A stretch of DNA of 12,336 nucleotides from Caulobacteraceae bacterium (GTDB taxonomy: Bacteria > Pseudomonadota > Alphaproteobacteria > Caulobacterales > Caulobacteraceae). The translations under genes and the position numbers were made by a program. The stretch spans positions 1 through 12,336 of the forward strand of contig JANXWN010000030.1 in assembly GCA_025351125.1 (NCBI GenBank), read 5' to 3'. Positions 1-7,031 of this stretch are shown piece by piece. The stretch's first letter is position 1, and the number at the start of each line of letters is the position of its first letter. The notes beneath the pieces are model-generated. The model was given only the letters and a program-made list of their open reading frames with translations. It ran no database searches and had not been told where the DNA came from.

Positions 1-267
1 GAAGCCGACGTCACGCCGTTGTTGCGCGCGCGGCATGATTTCGAGGCCGGAAATTTCTACTCCGCGCATCGGGCCGTGGCGCAGGGTCAGATGTTTTCCA
101 ACGTCGGTTGGAGCCATCCGCGCGGATCGAACCTGATCGGCTGGACCAAACGAGCGCTCAACAGTCGTCTGGTTTATTTGCAGCCAGGCGACGGTCCGGA
201 AACCTATGACAACCCGCATTACCGGCGGCTCTTGCTCAATGCGATTCGTTGGGTGGCGGCGGAATAG
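1..267 (+). CDS. ThuA-like domain protein, C-terminal fragment (5' end outside window)
   Basis: The reading frame is open from the first base and ends in TAG, leaving 88 visible residues. The visible part matches the C-terminal end of ThuA-like (trehalose-utilisation / glutamine-amidotransferase-fold) proteins as I know them: a segment around MFSNVGWSHPRGSN, then SRLVYLQPGDGPETY, then the ending NPHYRRLLLNAIRWVA, which resembles the family's typical 'F..LL.NAI.W' close. The reaction of most ThuA-like proteins is unknown, so no substrate can be given. The protein begins upstream of the window, so signal peptide and fold core cannot be judged. An internal TTG at 19 could be called as a start but has no reason to be the real one. 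About 120 bases separate it from rpmB, which has its own candidate promoter, so the two are probably not co-transcribed. Family call from memory of the motif; moderate confidence. Confidence 0.7.
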   Translation, partial: EADVTPLLRARHDFEAGNFYSAHRAVAQGQMFSNVGWSHPRGSNLIGWTKRALNSRLVYLQPGDGPETYDNPHYRRLLLNAIRWVAAE

Positions 268-298
268 GCGGCGACGGCGCCAAACCTTAGACCGCGCC

Positions 299-328
299 TT
301 GACGCACGACGACCGTTTCGACTATATC
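299..328 (+). promoter_or_regulatory. Candidate housekeeping promoter of rpmB
   Basis: TTGACG at 299-304 and TATATC at 323-328 are separated by 18 bases. The -35 matches the alphaproteobacterial TTGACG form, and the -10 region (CTATATC) resembles the Caulobacter-type GCTANAWC element, although the spacing there is normally shorter. The start codon of rpmB is at 390, giving a leader of about 55 bases. This is pattern matching only; no transcript start is known. Confidence 0.5.
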
Positions 329-389
329 GCGCGCTCCTTTGAGCGGGGTCGGCCCGTTTGATCCCCAGTGCTTGCGAAAGTCTCGCGTC

Positions 390-686
390 ATGTCTCGCCG
401 TTGCGAACTCACCGGTGTCGGCCCGATGGTCGGCCACAATGTGAGCCATTCGAATATCAAAACCAAGCGCCGGTTCCTGCCCGCGCTAAGCCCGGTTAAG
501 CTGCAGTCGGACAGCCTGGGCGAAACCTTCAAGCTGCGTATTTCGAATGCGGCCTTGCGCACCGTCGATTTCCGCGGCGGCCTGGACGCGGTTTTGGTCA
601 AGGCGAAAGACGACGTGCTGTCGCCTCGCGCCCTGAAAATCAAAAAGCAAGTCAAAGCCAAACTGGCCGAACAACCGGCGGCTTAA
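390..686 (+). CDS. rpmB: 50S ribosomal protein L28
   Basis: Encodes L28 (bL28), a structural protein of the large ribosomal subunit. The 98-residue product starts MSRRCELTGVGPMVGHNVSH and continues through the family's conserved KTKRRFLPAL, LRISNAALRTVDFRGGLDA and ALKIKKQVKAKL segments. Length and the single N-terminal Cys, without the second CxxC pair of zinc-binding L28 forms, fit alphaproteobacterial L28. The frame is open further upstream to a TTG at 339, but the family begins at MSRR (or MARR), so ATG 390 is chosen; a weak GAAAG lies nine bases before it. It is a single-gene unit behind the candidate promoter at 299-328. The next gene downstream is convergent. Nothing is odd about it. 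Confidence 0.96.
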   Translation: MSRRCELTGVGPMVGHNVSHSNIKTKRRFLPALSPVKLQSDSLGETFKLRISNAALRTVDFRGGLDAVLVKAKDDVLSPRALKIKKQVKAKLAEQPAA

Positions 687-717
687 GTCGCCGATCAAGC
701 GCTCGCGCCGTCACGGG

Positions 718-738
718 CGAAAAGCTCGGTCGTTTTCG
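718..738 (+). terminator. Weak inverted repeat between rpmB and the permease, possible terminator
   Basis: CGAAAA (718-723) and TTTTCG (733-738) form a perfect 6-bp stem around a 9-base loop in the 85-base gap between the convergent ends of rpmB and the permease gene. The stem is A/T-rich, so an RNA hairpin would be weak, but each arm supplies a short T run for its strand. I regard it as a possible bidirectional terminator only. Confidence 0.25.
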
Positions 739-771
739 ACATCTGTTCGTGTCGCGCGCGAGGTTGAAGAT

Positions 772-1653
772 TCAAGCTTCTATCAAATCCCCGGTCGCCG
801 CCGGCGCCTTACGCATCGCCGCCCGCAGCATGACGGCGGCGGCGTAGAGCACCACGACCACAACGCCCCAGCGGATCCACGTCAGGGGCAGCGACTTGAC
901 GATAAAAGCAGCCAACAGGACGGCCGGGATGCCGCCAAGCGCGATCCCGAGCACAACCTTAAGATCAATCCGTGTCGAGCGCAGAAATCCAAACCCACTT
1001 ACCGGCATTAGAAACGCGCAAGCGCCGGTCATGATCGGGAAACACGCCGCCGGATTGAGCCCCATCAGGCTGAGCATCATCAGCGAGGGACCGTAGAGAC
1101 CGATCCCCGCGGTCATCAGGGCGCCCATCACGAAATAACCGCCGACCGCGATCCAAAACAGGGTGGGCGGAAGAGCCAGGGCGGCCCCACCGCCCGGCAT
1201 CAAATCCAAGTTTTTTAGCACATAGAGCGCGGCGGCGATTAGCAGCGCGACCCCGACAACGCTCTGAATCGCCCGCACCGGCAAACGCACGACGACCGGC
1301 GCGCCGACGATAGCCCCGGCCACCGCGGCGGCGATGCAGGCGATCAACAACTTGGGGTCGACCTGCACCAGCTTAATATAGATCAAGGCTTGTACGACCG
1401 TCGGCAGGCCGTGCCCGGCGTTCAAAATGGTCGGAATATAGCTGTCGGGCACCATTTTGCGCAGACGAAGCCAGGCGGTGGTCGGTGCGTAGGAGCCGAT
1501 GCCGAGGGTGTCGAAGAAATTGGTGACCGCCCCGAGAGCGACACTTTCGACGCTGGGCCGATATTGCCCGCGCATGCGCGCCGACCAGCCCAGCGCGATC
1601 AGATAGGCGACGCCCAGAACCACCAGCGCGCCCAACAACACCGTCACGACCAT
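772..1653 (-). CDS. TSUP-family (TauE/SafE-like) membrane permease
   Basis: Inner-membrane protein of the TSUP superfamily, whose characterised members move sulfite, sulfoacetate or related organosulfur anions across the membrane. The protein is hydrophobic throughout, with roughly eight membrane segments. It shows the two-repeat organisation of the family: an N-terminal half with GAVTNFFDTLGIGSYAPTTA and a C-terminal half with TAGIGLYGPSLMMLSLMGLN followed by PIMTGACAFLMP. Both repeats carry the small-residue Gly/Pro loops typical of TSUP. ATG 1653 is chosen because GAGGGT lies nine bases upstream; a GTG at 1674 would add seven residues (300 aa instead of 293) but has no clear ribosome site. 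The gene is divergent from the GDPD-like gene and convergent with rpmB. The substrate cannot be read from sequence, and no sulfur-metabolism gene is nearby to suggest one. Confidence 0.85.
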   Translation of the reverse strand: MVVTVLLGALVVLGVAYLIALGWSARMRGQYRPSVESVALGAVTNFFDTLGIGSYAPTTAWLRLRKMVPDSYIPTILNAGHGLPTVVQALIYIKLVQVDPKLLIACIAAAVAGAIVGAPVVVRLPVRAIQSVVGVALLIAAALYVLKNLDLMPGGGAALALPPTLFWIAVGGYFVMGALMTAGIGLYGPSLMMLSLMGLNPAACFPIMTGACAFLMPVSGFGFLRSTRIDLKVVLGIALGGIPAVLLAAFIVKSLPLTWIRWGVVVVVLYAAAVMLRAAMRKAPAATGDLIEA

Positions 1654-1696
1654 CGCAATTGCACCCTCACCCACCCAATGACGGCGATCCTACAGG

Positions 1697-1712
1697 GTGT
1701 TTGGGCAAACAC
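1697..1712. promoter_or_regulatory. Perfect 7-bp inverted repeat in divergent promoter region (operator candidate)
   Basis: GTGTTTGGGCAAACAC has two perfect 7-base arms, GTGTTTG and CAAACAC, around a 2-base centre. The centre is too short for a good RNA hairpin, so a dimeric repressor or activator site is the more natural reading. It lies between the divergent starts of the permease (1653) and the GDPD-like gene (1736), so one bound protein could affect both. A weak -35/-10-like pair (TTGGGC at 1701-1706 and TAATCT at 1724-1729, spacing 17) overlaps its right half. That pair would give a nearly leaderless transcript for the 1736 gene. Function inferred, not shown. Confidence 0.4.
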
Positions 1713-1735
1713 GCAAAGCGGGGTAATCTTCGGCC

Positions 1736-2713
1736 ATGCACCCCAGTCGCCGGGACGTTTCCGCTCTGGTTTTCGCCGCCGCCGCCGCGCCCGGCGTAGC
1801 GCGGGCGCAGGCGCGCAAGGCGTTGGTCATTGCGCGTGGAGGCGGAGACGGCGACGCGCCGCCCGCGACGCGCGGCGCCTACGATCGGGCGATCAAGGAC
1901 GGGGCCGACTTCCTGGCCGCAAATCTGGTCGTCAGCCGTGACGGCGTCGTGATCGTACGGCGCGACAGCGAGCTGTCGACCGACACCGACATCGCCGGGC
2001 GACCGCAGTTCGCGGCCCGTCGGACAAGCAAAACCATCGGTGGCGCGCCGCGCGTCGGGTGGTTCGCCGAGGACTTCGATCTGGCCGAACTCAAAAGCTT
2101 GATTTGTGGCCCCGCGACGGCCCGGCGCTCACGAGATCAAGGGCCGCCTTCAATCGCGACGCTTCGCGACGTGGTCGAAACGGCGCGCGCCGGGTGCGTG
2201 CGGACTGGCAGAACCATTGGTGTCTACGCCATATTGCCGCCTTCGGCCTATTGGGCGGCATTGAATCTAAGCGTTGAGCCACGCCTCGCCGAGACGATCG
2301 TGCGGGGAGGCTACAACACCCCCGCGGCCGCCATGATCGTCGCCAGCCCCGAACCATCGGCGCTGCAAACCGTCGCCCGACTGACGCGTGTGCGACGGGT
2401 GCTGCGGACGGAGGCCGCGTTGACCGTCGATCTGGCCGCCGATCTGGCCGCCGTGCGCGCGCATGCGCACGGGGTCGCCCCCGACCTGTCACATATTGTT
2501 GACGTTGCGGCGCCGAAGCGACCCGCCGCGACGTCGTTCATCGCCCGCGCCCACGCGGCGGGTCTTTTTGTCCATGCCTGGGCCGCGCCAGACGATTCGG
2601 CGGCGATGATGCAAGCCGCTTACGACGCCGCCGCGGACGGTATCTGCGCCGATCTCGCCCGCCCCGCCGCCAAGGCGCGGGCGCGCATGGCGTCGAACAG
2701 TCCGCAGACATGA
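1736..2713 (+). CDS. Exported GDPD-fold protein lacking the catalytic residues (pseudo-phosphodiesterase)
   Basis: The 325-residue protein aligns by eye along its length with periplasmic glycerophosphodiester phosphodiesterases, which cleave glycerophosphodiesters to glycerol-3-phosphate and an alcohol. Scaffold segments are kept: AYDRAIKDGAD (48-58), SRDGVVIV (67-74), DIAGRPQFAARRTSKTI (85-101), GWFAEDFDLAELKSL (108-122), RTGRTIGVY (156-164), GLFVHAWA (276-283) and DGICAD (301-306). The active-site positions are changed. The HRG motif is ARG (33-35), the E.D metal pair is A61/N63, the second catalytic His is R76, and the distal E.K pair is I166/P168. The N-terminus has SRR at 4-6, a hydrophobic stretch and ARA before Gln25, which suggests a Tat signal peptide. 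The frame is intact and codon use is normal, so this is not a decaying gene. Its stop overlaps the next gene's start by ATGA. It may be a binding or regulatory protein; activity as a phosphodiesterase is unlikely. Confidence 0.8.
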   Translation: MHPSRRDVSALVFAAAAAPGVARAQARKALVIARGGGDGDAPPATRGAYDRAIKDGADFLAANLVVSRDGVVIVRRDSELSTDTDIAGRPQFAARRTSKTIGGAPRVGWFAEDFDLAELKSLICGPATARRSRDQGPPSIATLRDVVETARAGCVRTGRTIGVYAILPPSAYWAALNLSVEPRLAETIVRGGYNTPAAAMIVASPEPSALQTVARLTRVRRVLRTEAALTVDLAADLAAVRAHAHGVAPDLSHIVDVAAPKRPAATSFIARAHAAGLFVHAWAAPDDSAAMMQAAYDAAADGICADLARPAAKARARMASNSPQT

Positions 2714-4743
2714 GCCCGGACGAGAGGGACGGGGAAAAACCTTGTCGTTGGCCCGCGCGCCTGGTCCTGACCTTGCTCGCTCTGGCCGTCTTGCCGACGT
2801 GCGCCGGCGCGGCCACACGGGCGGTGTTCGTCGGCGTCAATGAATACCGCTACAGTCGGCAACACGATCCGTCGGCGGACGCCAATTTTCACGATCTGGA
2901 GTCCGCGGTTGCCGACGTCGTTCTCATGAAGCGCGCGCTCGCCAAGGCGACCGGCCTGCAATTCGATCCCGGTCCCTTGACGACATCCAACACCTGCGAC
3001 CCGCAAAATGACGTTTCGATAACGCTGACCGACGCCTGCGCGACGCGGTCGGCGATCTTAACGGCGTTTTCGCGGCAGGTCGGCGCGTCGAAGGCCGGCG
3101 ATCTGGTGTTATTTTATTATGCCGGGCTGTCGTCGCGCTATGCGGGTTCTCCGCCGTGGGATCATGAGCTTAAGACGCTGACGCCGGTTGACGCCCGGCG
3201 CGGCGCGGCCGCGACAGGCGATATCGCGTTAAGCGAGATTGACGGCTATGTTCGGCAAGCGCTCGCGCGCGGCGTCAGCGTCAACATGATCATCGACAGC
3301 TGCTCGCCCATTTCGGCGTCGCTACCCGACCCAAGGCAGCGGGCGACATCGCGCGCCGCTCCCGCGATCAGCGCTATGCCGCCCCTCACCGCGCCGCCCT
3401 CTCTACCCCCCACCGCCGCGCCCGGCCGCTACGCCTATCGTATCGGCATTATGGCGGGATGCGACTTCGGCCAAGGCTCTGAGCTTGAGCTCGGACCGAT
3501 CACCCGCCACGGCGTGTTGACGCAAGACCTGTCGGACGAACTCCGATTCCGGGGCCGGGACGCGGCTTTTCTGACGGCCGCGGGACCGCAAACCGAACGA
3601 CATTGGGCCGCGCGGGTTCGCGATTCCGTGACGCTGATCATCGACAAGCCGGATGTTTCGCAAGTCTCGGTCGGATCGCTGTATGCGGTCTATGCTCCCA
3701 CTGCTCCCGGCGCGGCGATCGTGACGCCGCTAGCGCGCGGAACGGTGGCCTTGGTCGATTCCGACAAGGCGGTTATCGCGCTGGACGAGCCGCTTCCAAC
3801 CCCTTCCCTGGATGGCGCGCCGGCGATTGTTCGAGAGTTGGCCCACGACTACGGCTTGCACTTACAAACGCCCGCGCTGGTTCCCACCGCCGTGCTAGGC
3901 GGCCAACCGGTCAAGAACGGTGACGCGCCATGGATGGCGGAACTGCAATACCGGCCGCCGTTCAGGCTTGGCTTCAGGCCGACCTTGTTAAAACTGCACG
4001 CCTGTGGCGGCGCGTTGATCGACTATGTTTGGGTCGTTACCGCCGCGCATTGCGTTCCCAAAACCGCCGCCGGGCAGCCGGACGCCGACGGGACGCCTAG
4101 CCGGTTAATCGTTCGCGTCGGTTCGGTGGACCTCAGCCAAGGCATGTCGACGATCCCGATCGACCGCGTCTATGTCCATCCAAGGTTCTGCGACGCCGAC
4201 GTCAAAGTCGCGCGAGGCGCCGCCGCGCCGCATTGCGCTATTACGATCAACGACATTGCTCTGTTTCATCTCAGCCGCGCCGCCCCCGACGCCTTCGGCG
4301 GCCGACCGCCGATGGCGCTGTTACCGGATATCCTCGACGAGGCCCCGGCGCAGACTCCGGTCAACGTGATGGGTTGGGGGGCGGCGAGCGATGCCCTTGC
4401 CGACCGTGGTGTTATGCAGCCGATGCTGCAGGTCGCGGCCTTACGGGTAACGTCGGCCACGACATGCCAAGCCGCCAACGCGCCGTTCAACCGCGTCGGT
4501 TTTTCAACCGCTTTGCCGCCATCTCTCCTGTGCGCCGCCGCCCCGCGTTATAGCCGCGACGCCTGCAAAGGTGACAGCGGCGGCCCCCTGCTGAGAGGCG
4601 AATACGACATGTTCTCGACGCCGACGGTGATCGGCGTCGTCTCGTTCGGCGCCGCTTGCGCGCACGCCCCGACGATCTACACCCGCGTTTCGCAATACCG
4701 CGGATGGATCAACACGATCTATGAAACCAACCTGCCACCGTAA
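2710..4743 (+). CDS. Exported caspase-like / trypsin-like (S1A) protease fusion
   Basis: The 677-residue protein has three parts. Residues 1-34 form a Sec-type signal: basic residues at 13 and 17, then LVLTLLALAVLP, with a likely cut after A34. Residues 36 to about 385 are caspase-like (peptidase C14): RAVFVGVNEY, HDLESAVADVVLMKRAL, GDLVLFYYAG, a TPVDA segment and MIIDSC. C198 of DSC is kept, but the catalytic His of the family's YYAGHG is L140, and the usual DSCHSG is DSCSPI. A Pro/Ala-rich linker spans about 200-240. Residues 395-677 form a chymotrypsin-fold domain with VLGG (395-398), TAAHC (H447), NDIAL (D515), GWG and GDSGGP (S623), so the triad is complete. D617 sits at the trypsin S1 position. 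Eight cysteines allow four disulfides, consistent with an extracytoplasmic site. No Arg or Lys precedes V395, so activation would differ from trypsinogen. The gene is translationally coupled to the GDPD-like gene. Confidence 0.87.
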   Translation: MSPDERDGEKPCRWPARLVLTLLALAVLPTCAGAATRAVFVGVNEYRYSRQHDPSADANFHDLESAVADVVLMKRALAKATGLQFDPGPLTTSNTCDPQNDVSITLTDACATRSAILTAFSRQVGASKAGDLVLFYYAGLSSRYAGSPPWDHELKTLTPVDARRGAAATGDIALSEIDGYVRQALARGVSVNMIIDSCSPISASLPDPRQRATSRAAPAISAMPPLTAPPSLPPTAAPGRYAYRIGIMAGCDFGQGSELELGPITRHGVLTQDLSDELRFRGRDAAFLTAAGPQTERHWAARVRDSVTLIIDKPDVSQVSVGSLYAVYAPTAPGAAIVTPLARGTVALVDSDKAVIALDEPLPTPSLDGAPAIVRELAHDYGLHLQTPALVPTAVLGGQPVKNGDAPWMAELQYRPPFRLGFRPTLLKLHACGGALIDYVWVVTAAHCVPKTAAGQPDADGTPSRLIVRVGSVDLSQGMSTIPIDRVYVHPRFCDADVKVARGAAAPHCAITINDIALFHLSRAAPDAFGGRPPMALLPDILDEAPAQTPVNVMGWGAASDALADRGVMQPMLQVAALRVTSATTCQAANAPFNRVGFSTALPPSLLCAAAPRYSRDACKGDSGGPLLRGEYDMFSTPTVIGVVSFGAACAHAPTIYTRVSQYRGWINTIYETNLPP

Positions 4744-4768
4744 GCGCGATTTTTAGGGCGCCGTCGAC

Positions 4769-4972
4769 CTAATGAGCCGGAGACTTCGGCATGGGCGCGG
4801 TCGGATCGGGATTATGGTGGTCGGCGTCGTTGATTTGGTGATGACCCATGCGGTCGTGCTTGGCCATCATCCCGTGATGATGGTGATGATGATGCCGGCC
4901 GTGCGCCTGCGCGGGCGCGACGGCCAGGACAGCCGAACACGCCGCGAGGGTTATCAAAACACGGAAATTCAT
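4769..4972 (-). CDS. Small secreted His-rich protein
   Basis: The 67-residue protein starts with a clear signal peptide, MNFRVLITLAACSAVLAV, ending in APAQA. The mature part is very rich in histidine: HGRHHHHHHHGMM with seven His in a row, then KHDRMGHH and DADHH, and a Pro-rich tail. Such composition suggests binding of nickel, zinc, copper or cobalt in the periplasm, but I recognise no named family. ATG 4972 is chosen over a start at 5005 because AGGGGAG lies eight bases upstream and the signal peptide begins exactly there. It lies 97 bases downstream of the TIR gene on the same strand and might be read through from it, though no shared function is evident. The caspase/trypsin gene converges on its 3' end. 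Metal binding is inferred from composition only. Confidence 0.7.
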   Translation of the reverse strand: MNFRVLITLAACSAVLAVAPAQAHGRHHHHHHHGMMAKHDRMGHHQINDADHHNPDPTAPMPKSPAH

Positions 4973-5069
4973 TGGAGTAGCTCCCCTGTGGTTTGCGGGC
5001 GCCAAAGGTGGACCGGATCAGTTGTCTGCGCAAGATAGTCCAGCTTGGTTCGCTTCGTATCCAGAAATG

Positions 5070-7031
5070 TCAGCCGTCGATGTGCAAACGCGTCAAGCGG
5101 GCGGCGAACCGCGGATCGGCGCGCAACGGGTCCATGAACGGATCGCTCTTCATCCAAAGAAGGCCCGAGTCGCCGGACCGAAACGCCGCGTCGAGGGCCG
5201 CGATGGCGCGGTCGCGATCGCCCCACTGGGCATTGATTCGCGCTTCCTGATATGCCCCGGAATCGCCGCCGTCGGCGATCAGCGCCGTTAGCGCCGTATC
5301 CGCGCCTCGCACATCACGTAAGTGGTGCAGCACGATGGCTTGGCCGGTCAGTCGCGCCCATGATTCCGGCTCGAGCGCATATTCGCTCTTCGCTTCGATC
5401 AATCTCCCCTCTAGGACGAGGGCGTCGCCGATGGCGGCATGCGCGTTGCCGGCGTTGCGATTGAGTTCCAGCGTCCGTCGCATCGCCGCTATCGCTTGGG
5501 GATATTTTCGCGCGGCTATCAGGCCGTAACCGAGCGCCAGGAACGCGCGTGGATTGAGTGGATCGAGCGTTACGCCGCGTTCGAGGGCCACCAGGCCCGA
5601 TTTTGTATCGCCGATCCGGCAGCGGAAGAGACCGTATCCCAGCAATACGTCGGCGTCGCCGGACCCGGTCGACATAGCCCGGGCGTAGGCGGCCTTGGCG
5701 GCGGGCACATCGAGCGACGCGTCGAGCAGGCTGGTCGCCAGCGTCGTTTGGGTTTCCGCGAGGTCCGGCGCCAACACAACCGCCCGCCGCGCGGACGCCA
5801 ATGCGGCGTCATACAGGCTGCGCGCCTGGGCGGGCACGGCAAACCGGTTGGCGATAGCCAACAGCGTGCGAGCCCGCACGGCGTGGGCAGCGGCGAACTT
5901 TGGATCGGCGGCAATGGCGGAGTCGAACTTGGCTAGGGCCGCCCGATAGCTGCTTTCGCCGCCTCCGGCGTCAAACAGCGACTTGCCGCGTAGATAATCG
6001 TCATAGGCTTTGGCGTCGCTGGTCCCGCCGCGACTGATAGCGACGATATCAGCGCCCAGGAGTTGCACCTTCAAAGCTTCAGCAACGGCTTTGGCGATAC
6101 CGCTCTGGACCGCCAGAGTCTTGCCCGCGGCGCGATCGTAAGTTTCACTCCAATGTTCGAAGCCCGACTTGGTATCGACCAATTGGGCGCTGACCCGCAC
6201 CACCGCGCCGTCGCGCCGCACGCTGCCGTCGAGCAAATAGGCGACGCCGAGCTTGGCTCCGATCGTGGCGCTGTCGTCCTTGCTGTCCTTGAATTTGAGC
6301 GACGAGGTGCGTCCGGTGACTTGGATCGAGCCCAACCGCGCCAGAGCGCTGGTCAATTCTTCAGCCAAGCCTTCGGAGAAATACTCCTGCGCCGGGTCGC
6401 CGCCGAGGTTGGCGAACGGCAGGACAGCGAGGCTGTTAGCCGGCGGCGCGCGCGCCTCGTGGCGGTTGGCGGCGCACCGCAGACCGGTCGTCGCGCACGT
6501 CACGGCGGGAAAGACCGCCAAGACCCCGCCGGCGCCGGCGACCAGCGCGATCGCGGCCATCGCGGAAAGCGCCTTTAGGCCCGCCCGTCGCTGCGGCGCG
6601 CTCGCGACTGTCGGCGCACGCGGTGAACCGCCGCCGCGCGCCGTGATCGCTTGGACGTTTTCCAGCAGTTTCAAATACCGCGGGTCGCGCCGCGCGCCGC
6701 GCCAGCCGACCAGGCTGATCACGTGATGGCCGCCGAAGCCAAGCGGCGCCTCGACGGCATCAATCGCCACCGGCAAGAGGACGCCGCGCCGGTCCGCCCG
6801 CGCCGCCTCGTCCTGCACAAAGCGGCCCGCGCCGGTGACCGATAGCGCGCTCCAAACCACCACGACGCAGGCCGCCTCGTCTAATTTGGCCTGTATCGTC
6901 TCGCGCCAGCCCGCGCCGCCCTCGATATGCACGTCCCACCAAACCGTTAGGCCTTCGGCGACAAGCGCGTTGACCAGCGACTTCACCCGCGCGCGGTCTT
7001 CGGCTTTGTAGGAGACGAAGATATCGGTCAT
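5070..7031 (-). CDS. TIR domain-TM-TolB-like-TPR protein
   Basis: This 653-residue protein has a TIR domain at 1-130 (TDIFVSYKAEDRARV, LTVWWD, GWRETIQ, CVVVVWS, FVQDEAARA). E44 in WRETI lies where bacterial TIR NAD-cleaving enzymes have their catalytic glutamate. A basic stretch and one membrane helix follow at about 150-177. Residues 199-325 resemble the TolB N-terminal / FlgO-like domain (SLAVLPFANLGGD, EYFSEGLAEELTSAL, YLLDGSVRR, LVDTKSG), and 340-650 hold TPR-like helical repeats, ending KSDPFMDPLRADPRF. The TIR domain would be cytoplasmic and the TolB-like and TPR part periplasmic. Alphaproteobacteria have many proteins with this TolB/TPR part joined to adenylate cyclase or DNA-binding domains, so this looks like the TIR version of that sensor design. 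Enzyme activity and ligand are inferred. No CBASS, Thoeris or other named defence partner is adjacent. No clear ribosome site precedes the ATG. Confidence 0.87.
   Translation of the reverse strand: MTDIFVSYKAEDRARVKSLVNALVAEGLTVWWDVHIEGGAGWRETIQAKLDEAACVVVVWSALSVTGAGRFVQDEAARADRRGVLLPVAIDAVEAPLGFGGHHVISLVGWRGARRDPRYLKLLENVQAITARGGGSPRAPTVASAPQRRAGLKALSAMAAIALVAGAGGVLAVFPAVTCATTGLRCAANRHEARAPPANSLAVLPFANLGGDPAQEYFSEGLAEELTSALARLGSIQVTGRTSSLKFKDSKDDSATIGAKLGVAYLLDGSVRRDGAVVRVSAQLVDTKSGFEHWSETYDRAAGKTLAVQSGIAKAVAEALKVQLLGADIVAISRGGTSDAKAYDDYLRGKSLFDAGGGESSYRAALAKFDSAIAADPKFAAAHAVRARTLLAIANRFAVPAQARSLYDAALASARRAVVLAPDLAETQTTLATSLLDASLDVPAAKAAYARAMSTGSGDADVLLGYGLFRCRIGDTKSGLVALERGVTLDPLNPRAFLALGYGLIAARKYPQAIAAMRRTLELNRNAGNAHAAIGDALVLEGRLIEAKSEYALEPESWARLTGQAIVLHHLRDVRGADTALTALIADGGDSGAYQEARINAQWGDRDRAIAALDAAFRSGDSGLLWMKSDPFMDPLRADPRFAARLTRLHIDG

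Noticed and set aside
1736..2713. GDPD-like gene as a decaying pseudogene
   Set aside because: The frame is complete over 325 residues with start, signal peptide and scaffold motifs intact and a coupled stop/start with the next gene; only active-site residues are altered.
3403..3663. Antisense open frames within the caspase/trypsin and GDPD-like genes
   Set aside because: They are Arg/Gly/Ala/Pro-rich shadows typical of high-GC coding DNA, with no ribosome sites and no family-like sequence.
4769..7031. TIR gene and His-rich gene as part of a known anti-phage system (Thoeris, CBASS, TIR-STING)
   Set aside because: No ThsA, cyclic-nucleotide synthase, STING or other partner gene is present in the window, and the TolB-like/TPR part points to a membrane sensor type instead.
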